Shown: piece after piece, positions 1 to 5,267 of the stretch | Position numbering within the stretch: position 1 is the first letter of the stretch | Layout: each line of letters begins with the position of its first letter | Assembly (NCBI GenBank): GCA_900771165.1 | Contig: CAAGMX010000342.1 | Coordinates: 1 to 5,267, forward strand | Length of the DNA: 5,267 nucleotides | Direction of reading: 5' to 3' | Source of the DNA: Victivallales bacterium | Lineage (GTDB): Bacteria; Verrucomicrobiota; Lentisphaeria; Oligosphaerales; Oligosphaeraceae | Notes under the pieces: generated by a model | What the model saw: only the letters and a program-made list of their open reading frames with translations | What the model was told of the DNA's origin: nothing | Databases searched by the model: none | Position numbers and translations under genes: made by a program

Positions 1-756
1 GAGCTGCCAATGGTCGGCGACCTGGAGGAAATCGGGGAAGCTATCTGCGGCAAGAGAAGCCTCCGCCTGCTGGAGAATCTCCTGCGCCTTGGCGCCAAAC
101 TCCCGGCTCCTGGCCTCCTCCAAGGTCCGATGAATCTTCTCCACGACCACATCGGGAACGGAAGCACGCCAACTGGGGGAGGACAACATCTCTTCCTTCG
201 CCTCCAAGGCCTCCCAGTTCCCATTCTGAATATCCTGCTTGGCCTCCTCGATCAATCCGGGAATGAAAGCCACCTCAGTGTGATGCAGTTGATTGAGCCA
301 GTCCGGATCGTTGGGCTGCCATTCCACAATCTTCCGCAGGACAATCAGTTTCTCCTCGCTGGCCTTGCTCCGGCTCATGCTTCGAAATACCCCAATCCAT
401 TCCTGCAGGGTGGTGGGTTCGTTCTGCACCTCCAGCAGACTTTGGAAAACGGAGGTTTTCAGCACCCGGGGCGGGGGAAGCTGATAGCTGTTGCAGGCTT
501 CAAAGAATTTGAGAATGCCCGGTCCCTGAAGGGGAGGCACCACCTCAAAGAGGGAGGGGCAAGTCTCCGCCGACAGCAGGGCTTCCGCTCGCTTGCCCGC
601 CGACAACAGGGCCTCGCATTTTCCCAGACGCTGATTGAGTTCCTCGCACACCTGGTTGTAATCCCCCAGCAATCTCTGAAAACTGGGAGAATTGGACCAG
701 TTCTCCTTGGCGAAGAAGGCCTCCAAACGGGCAATGACGGATCGGATCTTGTTCAT
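1..756 (-). CDS. Helical protein of unknown function, third gene of the operon (3' partial)
   Basis: From ATG at 756 (MNKIRSVIARLEAFFAKENW) the frame is open for 252 codons to the left edge with no stop; the C-terminus is missing. I do not recognise it with confidence. The visible part has no signal peptide or membrane helix and is almost wholly helical, with many Leu, Ala, Glu and Gln. LLSAGKRAEALLSAETCPSLFEVV (about 50-73) looks like a helical hairpin. LIVLRKIVEWQPNDPDWLNQL (about 137-157) has a TPR-like 'basic/aromatic helix, P-N-D, W' pattern. The rest (about 165-252) is amphipathic helices (AKQDIQNGNWEALEAKEEML; AQEILQQAEASLAADSF). It starts 3 bp after the GAP1 stop, so it is almost certainly co-transcribed and functionally linked. 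It could be a scaffold or adaptor, or the helical N-terminus of a longer protein. Codon use fits its neighbours, and the alternative plus-strand frame across the same DNA lacks family-like features. Confidence 0.75.
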   Translation of the reverse strand, partial: MNKIRSVIARLEAFFAKENWSNSPSFQRLLGDYNQVCEELNQRLGKCEALLSAGKRAEALLSAETCPSLFEVVPPLQGPGILKFFEACNSYQLPPPRVLKTSVFQSLLEVQNEPTTLQEWIGVFRSMSRSKASEEKLIVLRKIVEWQPNDPDWLNQLHHTEVAFIPGLIEEAKQDIQNGNWEALEAKEEMLSSPSWRASVPDVVVEKIHRTLEEARSREFGAKAQEILQQAEASLAADSFPDFLQVADHWQL

Positions 757-759
757 TCT

Positions 760-3339
760 CTACTTTTCCTCAAATCCAGGAAAGACAACCTCCCGGGAGG
801 GCTCTTCAGAGGACGGGAACTGCAGCTTCAACTTCCCCTTCCATTGCTTCTCCAACTTGGACCGTTTCTCCTCCAAGAAGCGTTCTCTCTGTGCCGAGGG
901 CAAAATCCCCTTCTGCCGCCTCTCCAGGATCTTCTGACAGGGTAATTTTTCTTCCTCTAGGTCCCACGTTAGGCCTTCCGGGAATTTCCACCCCTTTTCG
1001 TTCTTGAGTTTCTTCAAAGGCACCGTGGTCCAAAGTTGTTTCCGCAAGGCATTCAGTTCTTGCTGCAGGGAATGGGGGTCATGCTCCGGCTCCTCGGCCT
1101 TCCCCTCCGTGTCCGAGAGAGTTTCCTCGTCTTCCTCCTTCCCCTGTTCCTCGGATTGGGAAACTTCTGCATTGTCCTTCCCCTCCTCTGAGGAGTTTGC
1201 CAGCTCCTCCTTCTTCTCCGTTTTTTTGGATTTGGGAGGGTATTTCTCGGCGAGCTGTTTCTTCTCCGTGGAAACCCAGCCATGAAACTTGTTTTCCCTG
1301 AAGCTCTCCCACTTTTTCTCCTCCCCTTTGCCGGTTTCCCTGCAAAACTTCTCCCATTCCGTCTTTAGGCAGGAAATCCGGATTTCCACTTCGTTTTCCC
1401 GGATTTCTGCCTGAATCCCTTCTGGGCTTTCCCCGATCATCACCGTGGGGTCCTCCTTGACTCCCTCCTCATGGCTCCAAGAAAGCACAGCCACAGGAGA
1501 CGCCTTCTCGTCCCCCTCCGGCAGCTCCCAGCCGATCCAACGCCATGTTCCCGTGGGAGAGACGGAAGAAGAGGGCTTCCCCTTGTCAGACTTTTGTGGA
1601 GGGGCGGACTGGAATTGGATCTCGTGCGTCTTTTCATCGGAGCGTTTCAGAGTAATGGTTAATCCTTTCTGCTCCATTTCCTTCTGCAACCCTTCCCAGT
1701 CGTTTTTCTGACGGTTCGGAGACGTTGCGTTCCCCGCTTCAAGACGGAAGATGAGGAAGCGCCCCGTGGCCTCCAGGATCAAGGCTCCCCAGGAATCCCC
1801 GATGTTCACTTTCCATTCCCCCTCACCGGCTCCAAGGTCATTCCCATCCCATTTCACGGAATCAATGGTCCAGGAGATGTCCTCCTTGTCTTCCACTTTG
1901 AGAGCGAGGTGCGCTTCTTCTTTTTCCACCAGGTCTTTGGCCACTCCATAGGAAAGGTCCACATTTACCGGTGTCTCTTCCTTCCCAACCGTTCCCGGAA
2001 TGGCCTTCCGAATGTCGTCTAAGATTTTGTCTCCCAATGCAATACACTCCTTTTCCTGCTGGGCAATTCGCTCCTCCTCCTCGGGGGATTCTTTGTCTTT
2101 TCCAGGCTCCTGACTTGCCACTCCTTTCTCCATCTTTTCTTGGGCCAACATCCCCAGGGCAGCCTGCTCCCAAAGGGCCACAAGATGGATGGGCATCTTT
2201 TCCCACTGGGCCTTCTCCATGGTTTCGAGAAGCTCCTTTTGTCTCATCCAAAGATCCTGGATGATCCTCTCTTGCCGTTGGAGTTCCTTTTCGCCTTGCT
2301 TCCGTGCGTACATCTCCCGGACATACAGGCCCAGGGTGAACAGGCATAGGAGAAGAATCACGAGACAATAGGAATACTTCACCCCGCCCGTTCCCATCCC
2401 AGGATGAGGGGGGAAGGGCATAGGGGGAGGCGGAGGAGGAAGGGGAGCCATGGGCCGAGGGGCGAAAGGGGGAGGCTGGGGGGGCTTCCGCAGTCCAGCC
2501 ACGGGGGCGGGAGCCGAGGGGCCCTGAGGCCATTTCCCCGTCCGGGCAAACACCACATAGTCTCCCCCCTGGGCGGCGGGGAGCTTTTCTCGCAAATCCA
2601 GGACTTCGTTGCTCTCGGGGCGCCCTTTGGCCAGCTCCAGGAAAGGGGAGCCGGGGGGACAGAACCGGAGTCGGCATTCGCAGTCCGTGACATTCTCCGT
2701 GAAGTAGGTGCTGAAGGTCAAATTCCAGCGAAAAGAGGGAGGCGCCAGCTGCAATATCTCCCGCAGCAGGGAAAGATTGAGGGCATGCTTCTCCGGGGCG
2801 AAGAGGAAATAGAAGGTTTTCTGGGGAGCCTGAAGGAGGCGCTCCAGCACCGCCCCCGCCCATCCGGCATCCCCTGTGAGCGTATGCCAGCAGGAGCACC
2901 TCGCGGGCGCCGTCCCCTCCTTAGGCTGAGGATAGGGCAGATACTCCGCATGAATGGGCCAGCTGGGCTCTTTGAACAGGGTGGTGTCCTGGAACAACTC
3001 CCCGGGTCCCCCGGGGAAACGTCCCATTTCCTCCGGGGAGAGAACCAAATGGGAGGCCAGCTTATTGGAGCGCTGGGTGTAGTCCATGCCATTGAAGCAG
3101 ATGCGGCTCAGGACATGCACCGGCTTTCCCCCAATGCCCACCACCCGATGGCAATAATTCTCCGGATTCTGGGCGCTGCGGGGATCGTAATGGGGATAGA
3201 GAGGGGAATATCCGCTCAGCTGCTCCAATTTCTGACGGGTCGCGAGATTCATCTCCCGGTTGCAGCCCACCGTGGAAAATCCGGTATTCCCCGGAAATAG
3301 TCCATTCCGCGACGACGTATAAATCAGGGTGCCAAGCAT
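760..3339 (-). CDS. GAP1-N2-type GTPase-associated membrane protein
   Basis: Probable partner of the upstream GTPase; biochemical role unknown. Residues 1-110 match the GAP1-N2 pattern: MLGTLIYTSSRNGLFPGNTG, FSTVGCNREM, LEQLSGY, then VLSRICFNGMDYTQRSN and KLASHLVLSPEE. WHTLTGDAGWAGA (151-163) and FRWNLTFSTYFT (203-214) look like the conserved middle region. Residues 285-319 are proline-rich with six consecutive prolines, followed by one transmembrane helix (about 322-341) and a charged coiled-coil-like helix (about 342-385). The second half has two Trp-rich, beta-looking segments (about 487-580 and 597-665), a Lys/Glu-rich low-complexity stretch (about 690-757) and a short helical C-terminus. 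There is no signal peptide. The start is fixed by a strong ribosome site and by the family-typical N-terminus. No catalytic motif is visible; 'GAP1' here means GTPase-associated protein, and GTPase-activating activity should not be assumed. The second half is unrecognised. Confidence 0.85.
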   Translation of the reverse strand: MLGTLIYTSSRNGLFPGNTGFSTVGCNREMNLATRQKLEQLSGYSPLYPHYDPRSAQNPENYCHRVVGIGGKPVHVLSRICFNGMDYTQRSNKLASHLVLSPEEMGRFPGGPGELFQDTTLFKEPSWPIHAEYLPYPQPKEGTAPARCSCWHTLTGDAGWAGAVLERLLQAPQKTFYFLFAPEKHALNLSLLREILQLAPPSFRWNLTFSTYFTENVTDCECRLRFCPPGSPFLELAKGRPESNEVLDLREKLPAAQGGDYVVFARTGKWPQGPSAPAPVAGLRKPPQPPPFAPRPMAPLPPPPPPMPFPPHPGMGTGGVKYSYCLVILLLCLFTLGLYVREMYARKQGEKELQRQERIIQDLWMRQKELLETMEKAQWEKMPIHLVALWEQAALGMLAQEKMEKGVASQEPGKDKESPEEEERIAQQEKECIALGDKILDDIRKAIPGTVGKEETPVNVDLSYGVAKDLVEKEEAHLALKVEDKEDISWTIDSVKWDGNDLGAGEGEWKVNIGDSWGALILEATGRFLIFRLEAGNATSPNRQKNDWEGLQKEMEQKGLTITLKRSDEKTHEIQFQSAPPQKSDKGKPSSSVSPTGTWRWIGWELPEGDEKASPVAVLSWSHEEGVKEDPTVMIGESPEGIQAEIRENEVEIRISCLKTEWEKFCRETGKGEEKKWESFRENKFHGWVSTEKKQLAEKYPPKSKKTEKKEELANSSEEGKDNAEVSQSEEQGKEEDEETLSDTEGKAEEPEHDPHSLQQELNALRKQLWTTVPLKKLKNEKGWKFPEGLTWDLEEEKLPCQKILERRQKGILPSAQRERFLEEKRSKLEKQWKGKLKLQFPSSEEPSREVVFPGFEEK
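768..771 (-). promoter_or_regulatory. Weak, distant Shine-Dalgarno (GAGG) for the third gene
   Basis: Upstream of the ATG at 756 the minus strand reads TTGAGGAAAAGTAGAGAATG. GAGG is 11 nt from the start, longer than ideal, and lies inside the last codons of the GAP1 gene. With only 3 nt between the GAP1 stop (TAG, 762-760) and the start, expression of the third gene probably depends on termination-reinitiation from the GAP1 gene. This contrasts with the strong site in front of GAP1. Confidence 0.5.
2317..2376 (-). other. Single predicted transmembrane helix of the GAP1 protein
   Basis: Residues about 322-341 (YSYCLVILLLCLFTLGLYVR) form an uninterrupted hydrophobic helix of about 18-19 residues. 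It is followed by the charged stretch EMYARKQGEKELQRQ and preceded by Gly and one Lys. It is too far from the N-terminus (321 residues) to be a cleavable signal, so it is an internal anchor. The positive charges lie mainly on the C-terminal side, which leaves the orientation uncertain. Confidence 0.85.
2383..2487 (-). other. Proline-rich hinge of the GAP1 protein
   Basis: Residues 285-319 are roughly half proline and include a run of six prolines (PLPPPPPPMPFPP), ending in a Gly-rich GMGTGG just before the membrane helix. It separates the GAP1-N2/middle part from the membrane anchor and is probably an extended, disordered spacer. Polyproline runs of this kind typically need elongation factor P for efficient translation. 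Confidence 0.85.
2442..2484 (+). other. G-tract cluster with quadruplex-forming potential, opposite the polyproline codons
   Basis: On the plus strand (the template strand of the GAP1 gene) G-tracts of three or more lie at 2442-2445, 2452-2454, 2459-2462, 2468-2472 and 2478-2484, with loops of 6, 4, 5 and 5 nt. This satisfies the usual G3+N1-7 pattern. Three further tracts lie at 2408-2413, 2416-2418 and 2423-2427. The simplest explanation is that CCN proline codons produce G-runs on the opposite strand, so any regulatory effect is speculative. Confidence 0.5.
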
Positions 3340-3345
3340 ATTCTT

Positions 3346-3351
3346 CTCCTT
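3346..3351 (-). promoter_or_regulatory. Shine-Dalgarno AAGGAG for the GAP1 gene, overlapping the GTPase stop codon
   Basis: Read on the minus strand, TAAGGAGAAGAATATG joins the GTPase stop codon (TAA) to the GAP1 start. AAGGAG lies 6 nt before the ATG, a near-ideal spacing, and its first two A's are also part of the stop codon. This fixes the GAP1 start at 3339. It also suggests translational coupling: ribosomes ending on the GTPase gene stop on the ribosome site of its partner, which would help keep the two proteins in a set ratio. Confidence 0.9.
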
Positions 3352-5267
3352 AATTTTCCCAGAAGTTCATGTCCTTGAGCGGGACCACATCCTCGCCTTG
3401 CCGGATGGCGGCCTCTTTCGGGCTTGAGAGGGCGCGTTCTGGGGCAGGCGGGAGGGTGTAGGAGCGGCCGTCTTCCTCGTTGAAGAGAATGGTGCCGCAG
3501 TAGTAGTCTGGCAGGATGAAGCGCTCTTTTCCCCCGGGGAAGGTGAAGATGGCCTTTCCGTTCAGGAAATGGATATCTTCCACCTTGGGCAGGCTTTCGT
3601 CCTCTCCCACGCCTCCGGCAAGGAAACCATTCAGATAAAGGAGGAGGAGGAAAGGCAGTTCCACCCAGATGGGCTGGATATGCTCCGGGCGGATGCCAAT
3701 CATTCCCCTGAGGGGATCGTACTCCGGAATCCGCCCCAAGGCGCTGACCGGCACGAAGTAGACCTTTTTGGCAAATCCCTCCGCCAACCCCACGATCTCC
3801 GGCGCAATCTTCAGGAGCATGCGTCGCAGGCAGAAGGAGACATTGGTCACCAGTCCCATCTCCAGGCAGGCCGTCCCATTCTCGTCGCAAACGCAGTATT
3901 CCTCGCCCTCCAGCTTCAAGGGGAAGGTGTCCCGCCAGGAATCGAACTTCGGCACCACCACGATCAGGGGTTTGGCAATTTTTTCATTGGCCTGGAGATT
4001 TGCCAATTTTCGGATGCGGGAGGCCATTTCCGTGAAGAAGGTATTCTGGTTCACGTAGTTGGCAATACGGGAGACCTGGGGATCCTCCGGAGAGCATGTC
4101 TCCTTCATGCGGGTATCTTTCAGGGGATCATAGAAGAAGATGATTCCGTCGGAATGGAGGAGGTGGAGGCTGGAAAGATTGCTGGCGGTGTTTCGTCCCA
4201 CCTCGAAATGTTCTCCGGCGTTGTCATAAAAGACGATGCTCCGTTCCAGTTCCTTCTTCCGGGTGAGGTACTCCGGGTGATTTTCCTGGGGCATCATGGT
4301 GAAGACGAAGGGCTTGGGGAGGTCCAGCACATTGCCCTGGATGTTAATCTGGCTGGAGTATCCCGTCCCCTGGAGTTCGGTCTTGGGGAGGGAGACCGCC
4401 CGGGAAGGCTCCGGATTCATGAAGATCAACTTCTCGTAGTCGTTCAATACCATGTTGAACATGGGGTCGGTGTCGTAGAAGCTGAAGCTGAATTTACTCG
4501 GCAGGATATTTCGGAGCCGCCAGACCAGAGAGGTCAGGAAATAGGATTTGCCGCTGGCCGGCGCCCCCACGATGGAGAAGAAGGAAGAGGGGAGATCCAC
4601 CACGGAATTGGGAATCTTCAGATGGCAGTGGGGACAGGCCATGTCCGTGCATTCCATTCCCTTGGCATCCAAAGGCGTTCCTTTGGAAGTAAAGGACTTG
4701 GGAAGGAAGCGCTGGAAGGCATCCGCCCCCAGCAAATCATCCCCCGTCAGTTCACTATGGGAAGAGACATACAGGAGCTTCTCCAATGTGCAACGCCCCC
4801 AGCAGTGAGGACAAACCACATTCCCATTCTCCTCCCCGGTGCGGCTATACCAGGTGCGCATGGTGACCTCCAGGGGGGGAAAGACTTTCTCCTCCCCGGG
4901 GTCCACCATGGGGGCGTCCTCCATAGGCTGAACCATGGGAGCGTCAGAAGCCCCCTCCAGAGGCGTGACCATGGGACCCGTCTGGGAAGAAAAGGAAGAT
5001 GCCCCCGCAGACATGCCTCCGCCTGGGGGCATGACGGGAGCCCCGCCCCCAGGATACGCCATGGAGGAAGAGGAGGAAGGATAGGCCGGCGGGGAAGCAA
5101 CCGGCCCAGGCGCCGGAGCAGGAGAATACCCCTGGGGAGGCCAACCGGGAGCAGGAGCAGGAGCGGGAGAATATCCCTGGGGAGGCCAACCGGGAGCAGG
5201 AGCAGGAGCGGGAGAATACCCCTGGGGAGGCCAGCCGGGAGCAGGAGCAGGAGCGGGAGAATACCCC
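3350..5267 (-). CDS. Zinc-ribbon P-loop GTPase, double-GTPase-like (5' partial)
   Basis: Probable regulatory GTPase that pairs with the GAP1-type protein encoded next. The frame is open to the right edge (638 codons visible) and the start is missing. The ATG at 5062 lacks any purine-rich ribosome site, and in-frame repeats continue upstream of it, so it is internal. Numbering from that Met: Pro/Ala/Gly-rich tail upstream to about 60; two CPHC pairs (C84/C87, C143/C146) as in a split zinc ribbon; P-loop GAPASGKS at 166-173; Walker B/G3 DNAG at 280-283 after hydrophobic SIVFY; G4-like PKFD at 371-374 after IVVV; G5-like VPVSAL at 437-442; hydrophobic block ELPFLLLLYLNGFL at 468-481. The motif order and spacing are those of a TRAFAC-type GTPase. 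The GAP1 neighbour points to the DO-GTPase families of bacterial conflict systems (recalled, not searched). The G4 motif lacks the usual Asn/Thr. GTPase call fairly sure; exact family and role inferred. Confidence 0.85.
   Translation of the reverse strand, partial: GYSPAPAPAPGWPPQGYSPAPAPAPGWPPQGYSPAPAPAPGWPPQGYSPAPAPGPVASPPAYPSSSSSMAYPGGGAPVMPPGGGMSAGASSFSSQTGPMVTPLEGASDAPMVQPMEDAPMVDPGEEKVFPPLEVTMRTWYSRTGEENGNVVCPHCWGRCTLEKLLYVSSHSELTGDDLLGADAFQRFLPKSFTSKGTPLDAKGMECTDMACPHCHLKIPNSVVDLPSSFFSIVGAPASGKSYFLTSLVWRLRNILPSKFSFSFYDTDPMFNMVLNDYEKLIFMNPEPSRAVSLPKTELQGTGYSSQINIQGNVLDLPKPFVFTMMPQENHPEYLTRKKELERSIVFYDNAGEHFEVGRNTASNLSSLHLLHSDGIIFFYDPLKDTRMKETCSPEDPQVSRIANYVNQNTFFTEMASRIRKLANLQANEKIAKPLIVVVPKFDSWRDTFPLKLEGEEYCVCDENGTACLEMGLVTNVSFCLRRMLLKIAPEIVGLAEGFAKKVYFVPVSALGRIPEYDPLRGMIGIRPEHIQPIWVELPFLLLLYLNGFLAGGVGEDESLPKVEDIHFLNGKAIFTFPGGKERFILPDYYCGTILFNEEDGRSYTLPPAPERALSSPKEAAIRQGEDVVPLKDMNFWEN
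4544..4567 (-). other. Walker A / G1 P-loop of the GTPase
   Basis: The eight codons read GAPASGKS, an exact GxxxxGK[ST] P-loop preceded by the hydrophobic strand FFSIV and followed by YFLTSLVWRL, a helix. Lys172 and Ser173 would contact the phosphates and the magnesium ion. This is the strongest single catalytic motif in the window. Confidence 0.93.
4625..4813 (-). other. Split zinc-ribbon motif (two CPHC pairs) within the GTPase
   Basis: C84-P-H-C87 and C143-P-H-C146 are identical CPHC knuckles separated by 55 residues, with extra Cys at 91 and 138. Paired CxxC knuckles of this form usually bind one structural zinc ion. The long insert means they would come together in the fold and not form a compact ribbon. 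The second knuckle lies about 20 residues before the P-loop, so the zinc unit is directly joined to the nucleotide-binding domain. Metal binding is inferred from the motif only. Confidence 0.7.
4895..4975 (-). repeat. Degenerate nine-residue PMV repeats in the GTPase N-terminus
   Basis: Residues 30-56 (counted from the internal Met at 5062) hold three copies of a PMVxPxExA-like unit: PMVTPLEGA, PMVQPMEDA and PMVDPGEEK. Copies two and three are directly adjacent, and a three-residue SDA spacer separates copies one and two. The segment lies between the Pro/Ala array and the first CPHC pair. It is probably a flexible acidic linker. The copies are diverged, so the duplication is older than the 45-bp array. 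Confidence 0.6.
5121..5267 (-). repeat. 45-bp in-frame tandem repeat array, about 3.3 visible copies, continuing off the right edge
   Basis: Units begin at 5121, 5166, 5211 and 5256 (the last cut by the edge), with an exact 45-bp period. Across the three full units only two substitutions are seen, at 5174 and 5234. Both are third-position changes that leave Gly unchanged. Each unit encodes GYSPAPAPAPGWPPQ in the N-terminal region of the GTPase gene. The inner part is a 6-bp subrepeat (Ala-Pro codons). A degenerate final unit, GYSPAPAPGPV, follows and leads into a Ser-rich stretch. The total copy number cannot be seen. Such arrays change length readily by slippage or recombination, and assembly may also have collapsed or expanded it. 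Confidence 0.95.

Noticed and set aside
757..759. Possible promoter or terminator between GAP1 and the third gene
   Set aside because: Only 3 bp separate the genes, and the flanking bases are coding, with no hairpin or -10/-35-like elements.
10..945. Plus-strand 311-codon open frame
   Set aside because: It is antisense to the third gene and crosses the GAP1/third-gene junction. It resembles no family, and the minus-strand frame here has coherent helical composition, operon spacing and continuity. The plus-strand opening is a by-product of GC-rich codon use.
1862..2899. Minus-strand 345-codon open frame in another phase
   Set aside because: It overlaps the GAP1 gene out of frame. Its composition (Arg, Gly, Pro, Ser) is typical of a shifted reading of GC-rich coding DNA, and it breaks no gap in the real gene.
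2997..3017. Symmetric CCCCGGG / CCCCCGGGG stretch as a terminator or protein-binding palindrome
   Set aside because: It falls inside the GAP1 coding region where Pro-Gly codons explain it. There is no T-run or hairpin of useful length.
2404..3300. Plus-strand 298-codon open frame
   Set aside because: It lies wholly antisense to the strongly supported GAP1-N2 region. Its Gly/Arg-rich start is simply the complement of proline codons, and there is no family motif.
3324..3890. Minus-strand 188-codon frame at the GTPase 3' end
   Set aside because: It is a shifted reading of the GTPase C-terminal region, rich in Arg, Pro and His. The true frame carries the G5-like motif and ends at the coupled stop codon.
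3350..5062. ATG at 5062 as the real start of the GTPase
   Set aside because: No ribosome site precedes it (the 18 upstream bases are pyrimidines). The same frame stays open through 68 more codons of repeat with synonymous-only differences, so the start lies beyond the window.
5121..5267. Possible CRISPR array from the regular 45-bp spacing
   Set aside because: The units are directly contiguous with no unique spacers, are in frame with a coding sequence, and differ only at synonymous sites.

Overview
The window is one compact, leftward-transcribed (minus-strand) operon fragment with three protein genes and essentially no intergenic DNA. Read in the direction of transcription, it holds: (1) a P-loop GTPase whose 5' end lies beyond the right edge (5267 down to 3350); (2) a complete 859-codon gene whose N-terminus matches the GTPase-associated protein 1 (GAP1-N2) family and which carries a proline-rich hinge and one transmembrane helix (3339 down to 760); and (3) a helical protein of unknown function, cut by the left edge (756 down to 1). 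Genes 1 and 2 are 10 bp apart and share a Shine-Dalgarno/stop overlap. Genes 2 and 3 are 3 bp apart. No promoter, terminator, RNA gene, CRISPR array or mobile element is visible. The operon promoter must lie to the right of the window and its end to the left.

The gene set resembles the bacterial GTPase/GAP1 modules described by comparative genomics among NTP-dependent biological conflict (putative immune or self/non-self) systems. There, a GTPase of the 'double-GTPase' kind sits next to a GAP1-type partner. This assignment rests on motifs read by eye: G1, G3, G4-like and G5 motifs in gene 1, and the GLFPGNTGFSTVG, GMDYTQRSNKLASHLVL, TGDAGWA and TFSTYFT blocks in gene 2. I could not run a profile search. 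A plausible working model is that the GTPase senses or switches through its zinc-ribbon and repeat-bearing N-terminus. The membrane-anchored GAP1 protein would be its partner, and the third protein a helical adaptor or the start of a larger effector. No nuclease, protease, toxin or other known effector domain is visible in the window.

The most distinctive local feature is an array of near-perfect 45-bp tandem repeats running off the right edge. It encodes GYSPAPAPAPGWPPQ units in the N-terminal tail of the GTPase. The GAP1 protein also carries a proline-rich segment, including six consecutive prolines, just before its membrane helix, so both partners have proline-rich disordered arms.

Organism: a moderately GC-rich bacterium that uses AGGAG-type ribosome binding sites. 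Large, low-complexity, proline-rich proteins together with GTPase/GAP1 modules would fit the Planctomycetes-Verrucomicrobia-Lentisphaerae (PVC) group or another bacterium with complex signalling. This is a low-confidence inference, because no phylogenetic marker is present.
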